This document shows, piece by piece, positions 33,896-44,232 of a stretch of 64,000 nt of DNA. Under the pieces are notes generated by a model. That model ran no database searches, was not told the origin of the DNA, and worked only from the letters and a program-made list of their open reading frames with translations. How positions within the stretch are numbered: the stretch's first letter is position 1; the number at the start of each line of letters is the position of its first letter. The position numbers and the translations under genes are program-made. Source of the DNA: Tieghemostelium lacteum. Lineage: Eukaryota; Evosea; Eumycetozoa; Dictyosteliales; Raperosteliaceae. The stretch spans positions 620,001-684,000 of the forward strand of contig LODT01000039.1 of the NCBI GenBank assembly GCA_001606155.1. Direction: 5' to 3'.

Positions 33896-35377
33896 ATGTT
33901 TTTAATATTAATTATTATAATTATAATTTATTTATTCTTTGATACTTTTAGAAAAAACAGATTTAATTCCACTTTAAAACAGCCATTTGCCCTTCCATTT
34001 CTGGGAAATTTACATTTGTTAGGAATATCACCTCATGAAACGATCCGAAAGTTTACCAAAATCTACGGAAATGTTTATGGACTTTGGTTTGGTGATCATT
34101 ACAGCGTCATAGTTTCAGATATTCATGTGGCTAGAGAGATATTTGTTCAGAATTTTGAAAATTTCTCTGATAGACCCCATATACCTTCCATTGCATCAGC
34201 ATCTAATGATTTCAAAGATTTGGCACTGGGTAATGAAGATTATTGGAAATTAGCTAAGAGGAAGGTTGCCAATACATTTCTAAAAAGTAAACTTATGAAT
34301 CATGCATATGACCTTATTCATGAGGAATCACTTAAGTTTGTTAAATCTTTTGAAAACTATGCGAAAGATGGTAAAATAGTTCAACCTCGTAGATTATGTC
34401 AGAGATATGTTTCAAATATCATTCTTGGATATGCATTTAATACTCATGTTAGCTACGAGGTTAAAAACAAAAAGGAAATGGTAGGCAATGAAAGAGATCT
34501 AAATGAACTATTAGACAGTGTCGAAGAATTTCTAAAATTGATTGCTAGTGGGAATATACTTGACTATCTTCATATTGCTTACCCATTCTATTATAAGTAT
34601 CTTCAAAAGTATGGACCCCATAACAAGATTCAAACCCTTATTCGTGACCTATACCAAGAACACAAAAGAACATTAGATTCCAATAATCCTAGGGATCTCA
34701 TTGACAATTTGATTTTGGAGACTATGCAATCACAAGAAAAAGGATCACCAATTTCAATGGAAACTGAAACTCTCCAAAATATATTGATAGGATTTGACTT
34801 TTTTGTTGCAGGTTCTGACACAAGTTCCAATATCCTGGAATGGTTGATACTAATGTTATGCAATTATCCAGAGGTTCAAGAGCAGGTCTATAAGGAATTG
34901 ACAAGACTACATACCAGTGAGGTACTAATTAATCACAAAAGATCAACACCTTATTTATGTTCTGTTATAAAAGAGGTTATGAGATACCACTCTGTAGCAC
35001 CATTAGGGTTGCCTAGAGTTGCCAAAGATGACATTACATTGTCCTCTGGAATACATATACCTGCCAAATCACAAATTCTATTGAATATTGGAGGTATAGG
35101 ACTGGATGAAAGATACTTTCAGAAAGCTGATAAATTCAAACCAGATAGATTCATGCATGAAGCTCCTTCAAACTACCATATTGCATTTGGTCTCGGATCG
35201 AGACAATGCGCTGGTAGTCAGTTGGCTCAAGATGAAATATATGCTGCTGCATCCAATTTACTCTTGAATTACAAATTCTCTTATTCTAACCCAAATGAGA
35301 AAATTAGTGAAAAAGAGGAATATGGAACTACAATTCATCCACTAGAACATTTTTCTGTTTTACTAGAAAATAGATAA
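33896..35377 (+). CDS. Cytochrome P450 (CYP508-like)
   Basis: Intronless, 493 residues, usual P450 length. An N-terminal hydrophobic anchor (FLILIIIIIIYLFF) is followed by the Pro-rich hinge PFALPFLGNLHLLG. The I-helix oxygen motif is AGSDTSS, the K-helix ExxR is in VIKEVMRYH, the PERF-like segment is FKPDRFM, and the haem loop is FGLGSRQCAG with the axial Cys. So it should be an active ER monooxygenase. Sequence style matches the large CYP508 group of Dictyostelium. Substrate unknown; many such enzymes act in secondary metabolism. Redox partner not in this window. Confidence 0.93.
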   Translation: MFLILIIIIIIYLFFDTFRKNRFNSTLKQPFALPFLGNLHLLGISPHETIRKFTKIYGNVYGLWFGDHYSVIVSDIHVAREIFVQNFENFSDRPHIPSIASASNDFKDLALGNEDYWKLAKRKVANTFLKSKLMNHAYDLIHEESLKFVKSFENYAKDGKIVQPRRLCQRYVSNIILGYAFNTHVSYEVKNKKEMVGNERDLNELLDSVEEFLKLIASGNILDYLHIAYPFYYKYLQKYGPHNKIQTLIRDLYQEHKRTLDSNNPRDLIDNLILETMQSQEKGSPISMETETLQNILIGFDFFVAGSDTSSNILEWLILMLCNYPEVQEQVYKELTRLHTSEVLINHKRSTPYLCSVIKEVMRYHSVAPLGLPRVAKDDITLSSGIHIPAKSQILLNIGGIGLDERYFQKADKFKPDRFMHEAPSNYHIAFGLGSRQCAGSQLAQDEIYAAASNLLLNYKFSYSNPNEKISEKEEYGTTIHPLEHFSVLLENR

Positions 35378-35436
35378 TAAATTACACACTATATTTTGTA
35401 CTAAAAATTCCAAATTATGATTTTAGTTTGTTTAAT

Positions 35437-37185
35437 TTAAATCTCTTCATAATTGATTAGGTATTGGTTTAGTAGATTATTTATAATTGAATCAGGTTCG
35501 ATAATTATTGTTGATATTATGCTATTTGATTTTAAAATTGATTCATATGAACTCAGTTTTATATATTCTGAATAATATTGAGGAATGATTTTTATACGAA
35601 TTAATGACCTATTGTATTTTAGTATTGAAAATACATAATTAGAATTAGATTTCAAAGGTGAGATCATAAGATCAATAGACAAATCAGTCAAACTATTGTT
35701 TAGTCGGAGTAGTCTTTTAATCTCTGTCGAGTAATGTTCCTCTTTATGTGGTTTGGCAATCCATCTTGTCGAAGGCTTTAAAACTGATACCCTGATACTT
35801 TGAAGTTTAATTGGAGTTCTGGTTAAAAGTACAACCAACTCACAAGTTACAACACTTGAGAATTGAAGTGACACCAAATGGTTATTAATAGACAGTGTAT
35901 CGATATATTTTGTAATGGAGTTGAATGCATCCTTGATAATACCTTCCTTAGTTTTGGCATTGACTTCAATATATAAATCCTTTTCATTATTGTCATATAA
36001 TCTAAAATTAGTTAGATTCGGCAGATTTTTAGAAATAATTTCATTGGTATGTGCCACTCTATTTACATCTAATGGACTATTATCTAAATTGACTGTAAAT
36101 TCATATACATATTGTAGAAAATTTGATTGTTCTACATCCTCATAAGGTAGAACTGAACTTGAAAGATGGATGTTAAATACAGTTCTGGAATAGAATGAAT
36201 TTAGAATAGAGCAATCGGTACTAGTGCTGAGAATCTTATCTTTGGATATTTTAAATTCAAAAGCGTTATTAAGAGAAAACATGTTGTTTGGGTCTTCATT
36301 ATCTGATGAAAATAACAGGGTCATGTTAACAACATTTTCAAACTTGGGTAATAGGCTACTTAAAACATTTGAAGTCATGGACAGAGTTGGTAACTTAAAA
36401 TGCAAGTCCTTGAGTGTTTCACATAGCTTAGCTTGATTTGATATCATAGTAAATATCTCATCAAAACTATTTGACATGTAGCCAGAAAAAGTTAAATTAT
36501 GTATCTCTAAGTATGTAGTTACAGTCAATCTACCCACTAATGCATAGAAGCTTTTTAGAGTAATCTTGTGATTTTTTAATATTAATTTACATATTTTAAT
36601 AGGTGTACTGATACTATAACTCAAACTTTCAATATATGTTTTTGGTGATTGCCAAAGAGAGAATGTGTGAAGTGGAAGTTTCACAAAATCTCTCCTGTAT
36701 CGAATAGCAATATTTGTCTTATAGTGAATGACTTTAAATTCCACACCCCTCTGTTGATATTCATCCATTCTATCTGGAAGACGTCTTGAGGCTTTGAAAA
36801 TACTAATGGTACACTTCTTCAAATTTGTAAAATGATCCAATAACTGGTTAGGTGCACCCAAATATTTAGGTAAATATAAGTGTGTTACTCCATCAGGTAG
36901 AATTTTTAATATATCATTTATATAGCAGCTTAATTCTCTCGCATCCAATTCTATTCTAATCCCTAACCATTGAGTAATAATCTTCAATTGCAACCTATCA
37001 TGGTCACTTAAAACAATATCTTTAGTAACCATTATTTTTCTATAATCTAGTCTGGGGATAATCTTTAACCTCCATTCTTGACATATAAAACTAAACTTTT
37101 TTAAAAAATGTAATATATAAACAAATTGTTTACTTTTAACTACATAATTTAGAATTTTAATAATTAATATATGTGATAAAGCCAT
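35437..37185 (-). CDS. F-box/leucine-rich repeat-like family protein
   Basis: Intronless, 582 residues, convergent with the P450 (59 bases). The N-terminus MALSHILIIKILNYVV ... FLKKFSFICQEWRLKIIPRL follows the family pattern: hydrophobic helix, then F-x-k-FsfvxxeWrxxIxxkL, an F-box-like unit. The remainder has loose leucine-rich repeats (VTTYLEIHNLTF, NMTLLFSSD, ITKYIDTLSINNHLVSLQF). Related members at 13213-14859, 40980-42725 and 59382-61130 differ greatly in the repeat part. Likely a substrate adaptor of SCF ligases, by inference only. Confidence 0.75.
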   Translation of the reverse strand: MALSHILIIKILNYVVKSKQFVYILHFLKKFSFICQEWRLKIIPRLDYRKIMVTKDIVLSDHDRLQLKIITQWLGIRIELDARELSCYINDILKILPDGVTHLYLPKYLGAPNQLLDHFTNLKKCTISIFKASRRLPDRMDEYQQRGVEFKVIHYKTNIAIRYRRDFVKLPLHTFSLWQSPKTYIESLSYSISTPIKICKLILKNHKITLKSFYALVGRLTVTTYLEIHNLTFSGYMSNSFDEIFTMISNQAKLCETLKDLHFKLPTLSMTSNVLSSLLPKFENVVNMTLLFSSDNEDPNNMFSLNNAFEFKISKDKILSTSTDCSILNSFYSRTVFNIHLSSSVLPYEDVEQSNFLQYVYEFTVNLDNSPLDVNRVAHTNEIISKNLPNLTNFRLYDNNEKDLYIEVNAKTKEGIIKDAFNSITKYIDTLSINNHLVSLQFSSVVTCELVVLLTRTPIKLQSIRVSVLKPSTRWIAKPHKEEHYSTEIKRLLRLNNSLTDLSIDLMISPLKSNSNYVFSILKYNRSLIRIKIIPQYYSEYIKLSSYESILKSNSIISTIIIEPDSIINNLLNQYLINYEEI

Positions 37186-37670
37186 CTACACTCCTAGGAT
37201 ACTAAAAAAAAAAAAAAAAAAAAGCTCTATTATTCATAAAACTTCAAGAACTTATTTATTTAAATACTACTTAATTATTTAAATATAAGTCTATTGTAAA
37301 GATGGATAATAAATTAAATTTGATAAAGAATATTCAATAGAGCTGATGGGATATGATGTCATGCCATTGGGAATAATTGAAACTCCCCACCAATTTCATA
37401 CCTCAATTACAATGTTATTTATAACCATACAATTGATATTTAATAGAATAACTGGTAATTTCTGAAAACAATTGTGTTTATTTAAATATAATTTGATTCG
37501 TTTATAAATTTTATGCATCCATTTAAAAATAAATATCTTTTTTGATTCTGAAAAATATCTATGATGTTTCTATTGATTCTGAAGAAAAGTAAATTTCACA
37601 TAAAACCCATCTTGTAAATCAGAAATTTTGTATTATCGATTAGTTATTCATTCATTCATAAAACAAGAAA
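37186..37670. other. Gene-free spacer with poly-A tract
   Basis: About 485 bases between two divergent genes. It has a 20-base A run at 37204-37223 and one short open stretch near 37340-37460 (GYDVMPLGIIETPHQFHTS) with no start context or partner, which I take as chance or a relic. Confidence 0.45.
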
Positions 37671-38360
37671 ATGTACAACAGATATTCAATTGTGATATTA
37701 CTTGTACTGGGACTACTATGCTGTAGTGTCCTTTCAATTAAATTACCAAACTTTTCAAAGAAACAAGGAAATGCAGATAAAGGAGGTTCAGGGTCTGGTA
37801 CAAGTTCAGGATCTGCTGTATCCAGTTCAGGTGGAAACCGTGATAAGGATATTGGTTTTGAATTCAAAATTGGAAGCGGTTCAGGTTGGTCCAGTGGCAC
37901 TGGTAATGCAGATAAAGGCGATAGTAGTTCAGGTCCAAATTCAGGAGGAGATGGTGGAAGAAGATGGTCTTCTTCTGCTACTACAGGAAATGTAGATAAA
38001 GGAGACAGTAGTTCAGGTCCAAATTCTGGAGGTGATGGTGGAAGAAGATGGTCTTCTTCTGCTACCACTGGAAATGTAGATAAAGGAGATAGTAGCTCAG
38101 GTCCAAATTCCGGTGGAGATGGTGGTAGAAGATGGTCTTCTTCTGCTACTACTGGTAATGTAGATAAAGGAGACAGTAGTGGATCAGGATATTCCGCAGG
38201 TACATCTGGAGGAAACCACGATAAAGGTGGTTCTGCTGGTACTGGTGGTGGAAGATTTTCATCAGCTACCACTGGAAATGTAGATAAAGGAGACAGTAGT
38301 GGATCAGGATCAGGATCAGGATATTCCGCAGGTACATCTGGAGGAAACCGTGATAAATAA
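37671..38360 (+). CDS. Secreted Ser/Gly-rich tandem-repeat protein
   Basis: Intronless, 229 residues. Signal peptide MYNRYSIVILLVLGLLCCSVLS, then a low-complexity chain rich in Ser, Gly, Asp and Lys. Three full copies of a 28-residue unit (GNxDKGDSSSGPNSGGDGG then RRWSSSATT) begin at 37902, 37986 and 38070; shorter variants built on GNVDKGD and SGYSAGTSGGN follow. No Cys after the signal. Such proteins in dictyostelids are often slime-sheath, spore-coat or stalk components; which one is unknown. The final GGNRDK stop falls at the end of a repeat-like unit. Confidence 0.85.
   Translation: MYNRYSIVILLVLGLLCCSVLSIKLPNFSKKQGNADKGGSGSGTSSGSAVSSSGGNRDKDIGFEFKIGSGSGWSSGTGNADKGDSSSGPNSGGDGGRRWSSSATTGNVDKGDSSSGPNSGGDGGRRWSSSATTGNVDKGDSSSGPNSGGDGGRRWSSSATTGNVDKGDSSGSGYSAGTSGGNHDKGGSAGTGGGRFSSATTGNVDKGDSSGSGSGSGYSAGTSGGNRDK
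37902..38153 (+). repeat. Three 84-bp tandem coding repeats
   Basis: Units at 37902, 37986 and 38070, each 28 codons, differing mainly at third positions. Because the length is a multiple of three and the composition lacks minus-strand stops, the opposite strand is also open across the whole array. Confidence 0.9.
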
Positions 38361-38484
38361 ACAATATCTTTTTTTTTGAATTTATCAAATATTGGATAGG
38401 GTGGTAAAAAATTTTTTTAATAGATTTTTTTATTTTCAAACAGAAGTCTACCGGTGTTGAGGTGAAAAGACAAATTAAAACTAA

Positions 38485-39771
38485 ATGATAAACAGTGGTA
38501 AACCTAGTGCATTTTTACCTTCAAATTCATTAATTACTCAACAGCAACAAACACTTCAACATTCACCAACTCAACCAGTTTTAAATATAATTCAAAATAG
38601 TAATAATTCAACAATACCATTTCCACAACAACACACTTTATTAAACAATACTAGTAACAACAATTTAAATAATAATAATAATATAGAAAATAACTCGTTA
38701 TTGAATAGTAACAATAATGGCAATGCATTACAACAACAAAAACTTGTAAATAACACTAATAATAATACAGAATTAAAGATACAGTTGATGAATGAACAAT
38801 CACAATTCTTGACTATTTATAATCAGGAAGGAGAGGCAATTGCTAAATTGAAACTCTCACATTTAGCAAAAAGTAGTAACAGTCAAATAAAGTATCAAAA
38901 AGACAATGAAAATGCTGAAACAAGCTCCACAGGTAAGAACCTGATTTTAGAGGTTGAATCCAGTCATTTATTAGACTTGTTTTCAAAGACCAATCAGAGA
39001 CAGTATATATTCAAAGGTTTGATAAACTCTGTTGGAAAAGAACCTGGATATTGTGAGGACTCATTCTATCTGTGTAGAGATTGCAAATCATTTGGAGTTG
39101 CAGATGGTGTTGGTTCATGGAGAACCAGAGGAATCAATTCTGGAATCTACTCAAAATCACTCACAGATTCCATTTCACAACTCTCCAGTTCCAAACCATG
39201 GCTTATGCCATATGAGTTGATTGAAGATGCCTATCATTCATCTCAACAAATTCAAGGATCTTCAACAATATGTATATTAAAAATTATAGGTTCAAAAGTT
39301 TACTCTGGTCTCATTGGTGACTCTTCTTTTTTAATTATTAGAAATAATACAATTATATATCGTTCAAAAGAACAAGTTCATGGTATGTATTGATATAAAT
39401 GTCTCTTCTTATTTTAGGGGTATTAACTCTAGAGTGTATATGAAATTCCAGATGTCAATTTTCCATTTCAATTAGGATCCCAAAGTGAAGATAAACCATC
39501 ATCTGGAATCTATAGTGAACATGATACCAAAGAAAATGATATATTTGTTATTGGTACAGATGGATTTTTTGATAATGTATTTGATAGTGAGATTTTAGAT
39601 GCAATGAAATCTGTTAGTTCTATAGAAACTTTTTATCAACATCTCTTTGAGTTGGCAAAGAGAAAATCTGTAAACAATACCATTTCAACACCATTCTCAC
39701 AAACTGGTAGAGGACCTGGTGGTAAAATTGATGATATCACTTTAGGATGTTTTGTTTTAACAAAATTATAG
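38485..39771 (+). CDS. PP2C-type phosphatase, PTC7/PPTC7-like
   Basis: Two exons. Exon 1 starts at 38485 and runs through RSKEQVHG near 39383; exon 2 begins close to 39428 and encodes YEIPDVNFPFQLGSQSED to the stop at 39771. The exact junction is unclear: GT sites at 39376, 39383 and 39387 and AG sites at about 39424-39428 give two in-frame choices. PPM metal motifs are present: ADGVGSW, GDSS, GTDGFFDN and DDIT. The closest family is PTC7/PPTC7, mitochondrial phosphatases controlling coenzyme Q synthesis and mitophagy. Unlike those, the N-terminal 130 residues are Asn/Gln-rich with no clear presequence, so location is open. Confidence 0.87.
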
Positions 39772-40005
39772 AATAATAGATAGTGGATAATAATATAATA
39801 AAATGTGTAATCGAATACATAATCCAACTCCAACACAACAAAGATAAATTATCACCAACAATTGATATCATTTCAATTTACAAAAAAAGATAAGATTCCG
39901 AAAAATATCTGATAGAAATTTCGTTTACCTTTTTTTTAGAATCGCCCTCTGGTTTTTTGTTAAGTTTTAAAATTTTTTTTATATTTTAAATTTTAGATAT
40001 ATAAG

Positions 40006-40941
40006 ATGTACAAATCAATTTTATTTGTTTCAATTGTTTTATTAGCAGTTGCTGCATCATTGTCAGTTAACGATGATGTTTTGGATGATAATTTAATCAG
40101 GGAAGTTAACAGTAACCCACATTCCTCATGGAAAGCTGGTAGAAACCCAAGATTTGAAGGTGTCAGCATTGGTCAAGCCATGTCCATGATGGGTACCAGA
40201 AAATCAGTTGGTAAAACCTCAATTAAAGAAAAAGCCAGTTCAAGCATTCCATCTTCATTCGACTCTAGAGTTCAATGGCCAAATTGTATTCACCCAGTTT
40301 TGAATCAAGAACAATGTGGTTCATGTTGGGCATTCTCAACTTCTGAAGCTCTTTCTGATAGACTTTGTATTGCATCTAATGGTCAAATCAATGTTACTTT
40401 ATCCCCACAAGCATTGGTATCTTGTGATACCTATGGTAACGAAGGTTGCAATGGTGGTGTTCCACAATTAGCTTGGGAATACTGTGAATTACATGGTCTA
40501 CCAACTTATTCATGTTACCCATATACCTCAGGTAACGGTACCGATGGTGACTGTATCAAAGACTCTTGCGCTGATAACTCTCAATACCAATTATTCAAAG
40601 CAAAGGAATTCACCATGAAGACCTGTGACTCTGTTGAATGTATTCAAGAATTGATTTATGCCAATGGTCCAATTGTTGGTACTATGGAAGTCTACCAAGA
40701 TTTCATTTCCTACACCTCAGGTGTCTACGTTTACAATGGTACCGCTCCATTATTGGGTGGTCATGCCATTAAAATTGTTGGTTGGGGTACTGATTCTGCC
40801 TCAGGTTTAGATTACTGGGCTGTTCAAAACAGTTGGGGTCCAACTTGGGGTCTCAATGGTTTCTTCTGGATCCAAAGAGGTGTTGATATGTGTGGTATTG
40901 ATCACGATGCCTCTGCAAGTCAAGGTAACACCAAACAATAA
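40006..40941 (+). CDS. Cathepsin B-like cysteine protease, no occluding loop
   Basis: Intronless, 311 residues. Signal peptide MYKSILFVSIVLLAVAASLS, a cathepsin B propeptide (SSWKAGRNPRFEGVSIGQAM), then the mature domain from about SIPSSFDSRVQWPNC. Catalytic residues: Cys in QCGSCWAFS, His in GGHAIKIVGWG, Asn in QNSWGPTWG; CNGG is also present. The segment that in cathepsin B forms the His-His occluding loop is short here (HGLPTYSCYPYTSGNGTDGDC) and lacks both His, so dipeptidyl-carboxypeptidase activity is unlikely and it should act as an endopeptidase. Codon use is that of a highly expressed gene. Likely lysosomal. Confidence 0.95.
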   Translation: MYKSILFVSIVLLAVAASLSVNDDVLDDNLIREVNSNPHSSWKAGRNPRFEGVSIGQAMSMMGTRKSVGKTSIKEKASSSIPSSFDSRVQWPNCIHPVLNQEQCGSCWAFSTSEALSDRLCIASNGQINVTLSPQALVSCDTYGNEGCNGGVPQLAWEYCELHGLPTYSCYPYTSGNGTDGDCIKDSCADNSQYQLFKAKEFTMKTCDSVECIQELIYANGPIVGTMEVYQDFISYTSGVYVYNGTAPLLGGHAIKIVGWGTDSASGLDYWAVQNSWGPTWGLNGFFWIQRGVDMCGIDHDASASQGNTKQ

Positions 40942-40979
40942 ACATCTTTATTTTAAATTAAAATTATAATATCCAAAGG

Positions 40980-42725
40980 TTAGTTTATTTCACCTAGTTT
41001 TAATGTACTTTCTCTTTGGTAATATACCATATGTTTGAGAAATAAATTGGCGTATAATTGGTTTGGTATACAATCTAAACTTAGTATATTTTGATTGGAT
41101 TCAAGGTGATTTCTAAGAGATTCACCAGGACTATATTCGTAGGTACCTTTTCTCTTTGGTAGCGATATAGTTAGTAATCTATTTGATTGCATTAGAATGA
41201 ATTGTAGATGTATATCATCAGATATAGTTTCAAAATGATAATATTCCCCTATTTTAAAGTTCTCAAGTCTATGATTTTTTTCAAAAGATTCCCTAATTTC
41301 TGTATAGATCTCCATGAGATCTGATTGCCATAGTGGGTCTCCTATTTTACCAATTTCCAGAGTTTTAATAGATGGATGGTTTTGTTTTAGAAATGATGTT
41401 AGTTCTTCCATTAGAGCATAGTCAATATACAGTTCTTCTAAATTCTTATTAAGTTCTAAGTCCTTTAACAGTGAACCAAAGGATATAATTTTTGATTGAT
41501 GATGATAATCCAGTTTTTGATTGTAGGTGAATTTTAATCTTTTAAAATTCTTTTTGTTACTGTTGAGTAGTGAACTTAAGAATGGTAGTACATTCCCTGA
41601 AAAATCTACTAGTGTTAGAACTAGTTCTTGTAAATTATCAATTAATTGACTATTTATAAGTTCTGGAATATCAGATATCAAGTCATTAGATATACACAGA
41701 TTTCTAATAGCACTCTGTTTTAAAAATATATATAAAATACTTTTAGAATCACCTGATAGATGTTTAATAGTAACTGAGGTTAATGATGGTAATGGTGATA
41801 GCTGAGTTACATAATCATTCACAATTGAAAGATTTACAAGTGACAGAGTGTGTAGTTTCTTTGTAGAGTTTAGAAATTGAACCAATTTAGATAATGAAAG
41901 TGTAGAACCAAGAGGTTTTATCTTCTTTTCATAGATTAGTTCAAAGTGTTCAAGTGAATTGATAGATGCTCCTTGTATAAGTGCATCTATAATAGAGTTG
42001 TTATTCAAATTAGAATGAATGTTCACAAACTTTATAGATTTTAGATGAACCACTCTTTCCAAGAACTTTTCTAAAGTTAAATCATCTTTGTAACTAGTCA
42101 GTGATCCAAAATAAAGATGTTCAATACCCATTTTATGTTTAAGAGTATCTGATTTTAGATGTTCTAATAGTTCATCTGGTATTCTGTATATAGTCAATTT
42201 ATCTAAAATCAAATCTTTAACCCAAAAGATATTGAGTAGAGGTTTAGTACCATTCCATATTATAGAAAGTTTTCTTTTTGTTGACACTATATAATACCCA
42301 ATATCAAGGTTATCAATACCACTATCCTGTTTAGCAAATGTTTCTAAAGTTATTTGCTTTATCATTGGGAATGCATCAAACAATTTAGATGATATCTCTT
42401 TACAAACTACAGATGTAACACTGTTCTTCATACTCTTTACAAAGTTGTTAAATAGAGGTATCTCCTTCATAGGACCTTCTAATTGAAATTCTAATTTTGG
42501 GGACCATCTTGCTAGTTTAACTACATTTGCACGATTATCAAAACTAAATGGATAATAACCGCGAATAAATGATAGTTTAGGTATTATATGTCTATTCCAA
42601 TCTTTACTGATCAATGTAAATTTTTGAAAAAAGTATAATATATGTGCTCTATTTTTTGATAAATTTAATAAATATTCTAATATCTTTATATTTAAATATT
42701 GTGGTAACATTATTCTAATGATCAT
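40980..42725 (-). CDS. F-box/leucine-rich repeat-like family protein
   Basis: Intronless, 581 residues; a second Met (MLPQYLNIKILEYL, 42710) may be the true start, as it aligns with the LPxYL opening of its relative at 59418. The F-box-like unit reads ILYFFQKFTLISKDWNRHIIPKLS. Leucine-rich repeats follow (LHTLSLVNLSI, LPSLTSVTIKHLSG, NLEELYIDYALMEEL). Convergent with the cathepsin gene, 38 bases apart. Function unknown; SCF adaptor is the family guess. Confidence 0.75.
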   Translation of the reverse strand: MIIRIMLPQYLNIKILEYLLNLSKNRAHILYFFQKFTLISKDWNRHIIPKLSFIRGYYPFSFDNRANVVKLARWSPKLEFQLEGPMKEIPLFNNFVKSMKNSVTSVVCKEISSKLFDAFPMIKQITLETFAKQDSGIDNLDIGYYIVSTKRKLSIIWNGTKPLLNIFWVKDLILDKLTIYRIPDELLEHLKSDTLKHKMGIEHLYFGSLTSYKDDLTLEKFLERVVHLKSIKFVNIHSNLNNNSIIDALIQGASINSLEHFELIYEKKIKPLGSTLSLSKLVQFLNSTKKLHTLSLVNLSIVNDYVTQLSPLPSLTSVTIKHLSGDSKSILYIFLKQSAIRNLCISNDLISDIPELINSQLIDNLQELVLTLVDFSGNVLPFLSSLLNSNKKNFKRLKFTYNQKLDYHHQSKIISFGSLLKDLELNKNLEELYIDYALMEELTSFLKQNHPSIKTLEIGKIGDPLWQSDLMEIYTEIRESFEKNHRLENFKIGEYYHFETISDDIHLQFILMQSNRLLTISLPKRKGTYEYSPGESLRNHLESNQNILSLDCIPNQLYANLFLKHMVYYQRESTLKLGEIN

Positions 42726-42877
42726 TTATTTTTTAAGATTTTTATTTTAATAAAACATTTTTTTTTATTTATAAATTTCAAAGAATATACCACTCTGATA
42801 GAACATAGTACTTCTTTAAAAAAAATTAAATCTTACCACCTTTTTCAGAATTCCAATTTCATACATTCTATAGCACA

Positions 42878-43833
42878 ATGAAAGACCACATTACAATTAT
42901 AGAATTTAATAAGATTCTGAATGAAACTAGAGATATTGATGTACTATTAGAATCATACTAATGTTATATAATTAATATTCTAATTAAACAATCATTTACT
43001 TATCAATAGGATGTATTAAATTGGTTTGAAAATTTTAATAAAGATTGGTATGTTGTCATTTTTCAATCAGGTACTCATTTTGAATACATAAGATACCAAT
43101 TGTTTAACTCTTTTGTATAGTTTATAAAAGAAACAGCAAATGATAACACTGAATCCATTTTAGATCAATGTCAAGAGTTACTTCATATGTTTACATTACA
43201 CTTTAATGATGATTTTGATTTACATTTGCTTTGGTTAACAAATGTAGAAACCCATCTTTGAAATCTCTCACATTTGATCACCTTTACAATCCAAATCCTC
43301 AATTACTTAGTCAGTTACTAAACCATTGTTTAGTAAAATTTCCATCTACAAGCATGGAGTTTAATCTTTCGCTTTCATATATTTTAGAAAGTATCAAAAC
43401 ATTATAAATTGGAATGAAATACCCTTAAATATTATTTCAAAAGTATGAATTAACTGAAATGGTTCATCACAATCTTTTAGAGTTTAATAACTTGAAAAAC
43501 AGTTATTTTAGAAAAGATTTTGATCAAGCTTTGAATCTAAAGCAATCTACAGGTATTTTCTACTGTTACTAAATCCTTTTACAGTTATTCAGTTTAAATT
43601 CATCATTTAATACCATTGAAATCATACACAATGACTATAATACTTGGTTGGATAATTGGTTTAATTCACTATTTACTACACTTTCACCAAAATTAAATAT
43701 CCAAAATCTCCATTGTTTATCTACAAATCCTCTTTTCCAAATAGTTCCAAATAATGTAAATCTAGGTTCATTTATCCCTCTTAATTATCTATTTACTAAA
43801 TTTTATCAACTTCCACCAAATACCAGTAACTAA
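42878..43833 (+). pseudogene. Relic or intron-rich gene, unidentified
   Basis: Coding-like pieces with possible splice sites: MKDHITIIEFNKILNETRDID, (intron to 43009) DVLNWFENFNKDW, (intron) FIKETANDNTESILDQCQEL on to HFNDDFDLH; then, in another frame, NPSLKSLTFDHLYNPNPQLL and SYILE; then YELTEMVHHNLLEFNNLKNS, (intron) and NTWLDNWFNSLFTTLSPKLN to the stop PPNTSN. The first introns keep frame, but at least one frame change near 43240 and one near 43390-43440 has no clean splice to explain it. The leucine-rich middle recalls the F-box/LRR family. I take it as decayed. Confidence 0.5.
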
Positions 43834-43864
43834 TAAATTACTAATTTTATATTTTGATAAATAC

Positions 43865-44232
43865 AGTGTAGAAATTACTTTGCACTATATCCAGAGATAT
43901 CTGAAAATACAAGTGAATTGAATTTATTTCATTCTAGATATTTAAAAATAGTATCATTGATAGATTTGGTTATCTATTTCCAAAATGTGCAGCCATTGGC
44001 TTTTTACATTCTCTGATGGATTTGAAATAATTGCTAGTGAATATAACTTTGATCCAATGTTTAATTCACTATTTCACCAATGTGAGATATCTCATTTGTA
44101 AATCTAAAAATCCACTTGGTCAATTAGTTTCTAAGAATGTAATCCTAGGTTCACTTTCCTATATACCAAATTCTATCATCCTCCTACTTCAAATAATAAA
44201 AATAATTACACCCATAACCAATTCATGAGATT
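43865..44232 (+). pseudogene. Second, more decayed copy of the preceding relic's 3' part
   Basis: Pieces match the end of the relic at 42878-43833: FDPMFNSLFHQ with WLDNWFNSLFTT, CKSKNPLGQLVSKNVILGSL with CLSTNPLFQIVPNNVNLGSF, and TKFYHPPTSNN with TKFYQLPPNTSN. Stops and frame changes break it. It is a tandem duplicate of the relic. Confidence 0.6.

Noticed and set aside
37652-38272. Minus-strand 206-codon Pro/Leu/Glu-rich frame
   Set aside because: It is the mirror of the Ser/Gly repeat gene; repeat composition gives no minus-strand stops. The plus strand has a signal peptide and normal start.
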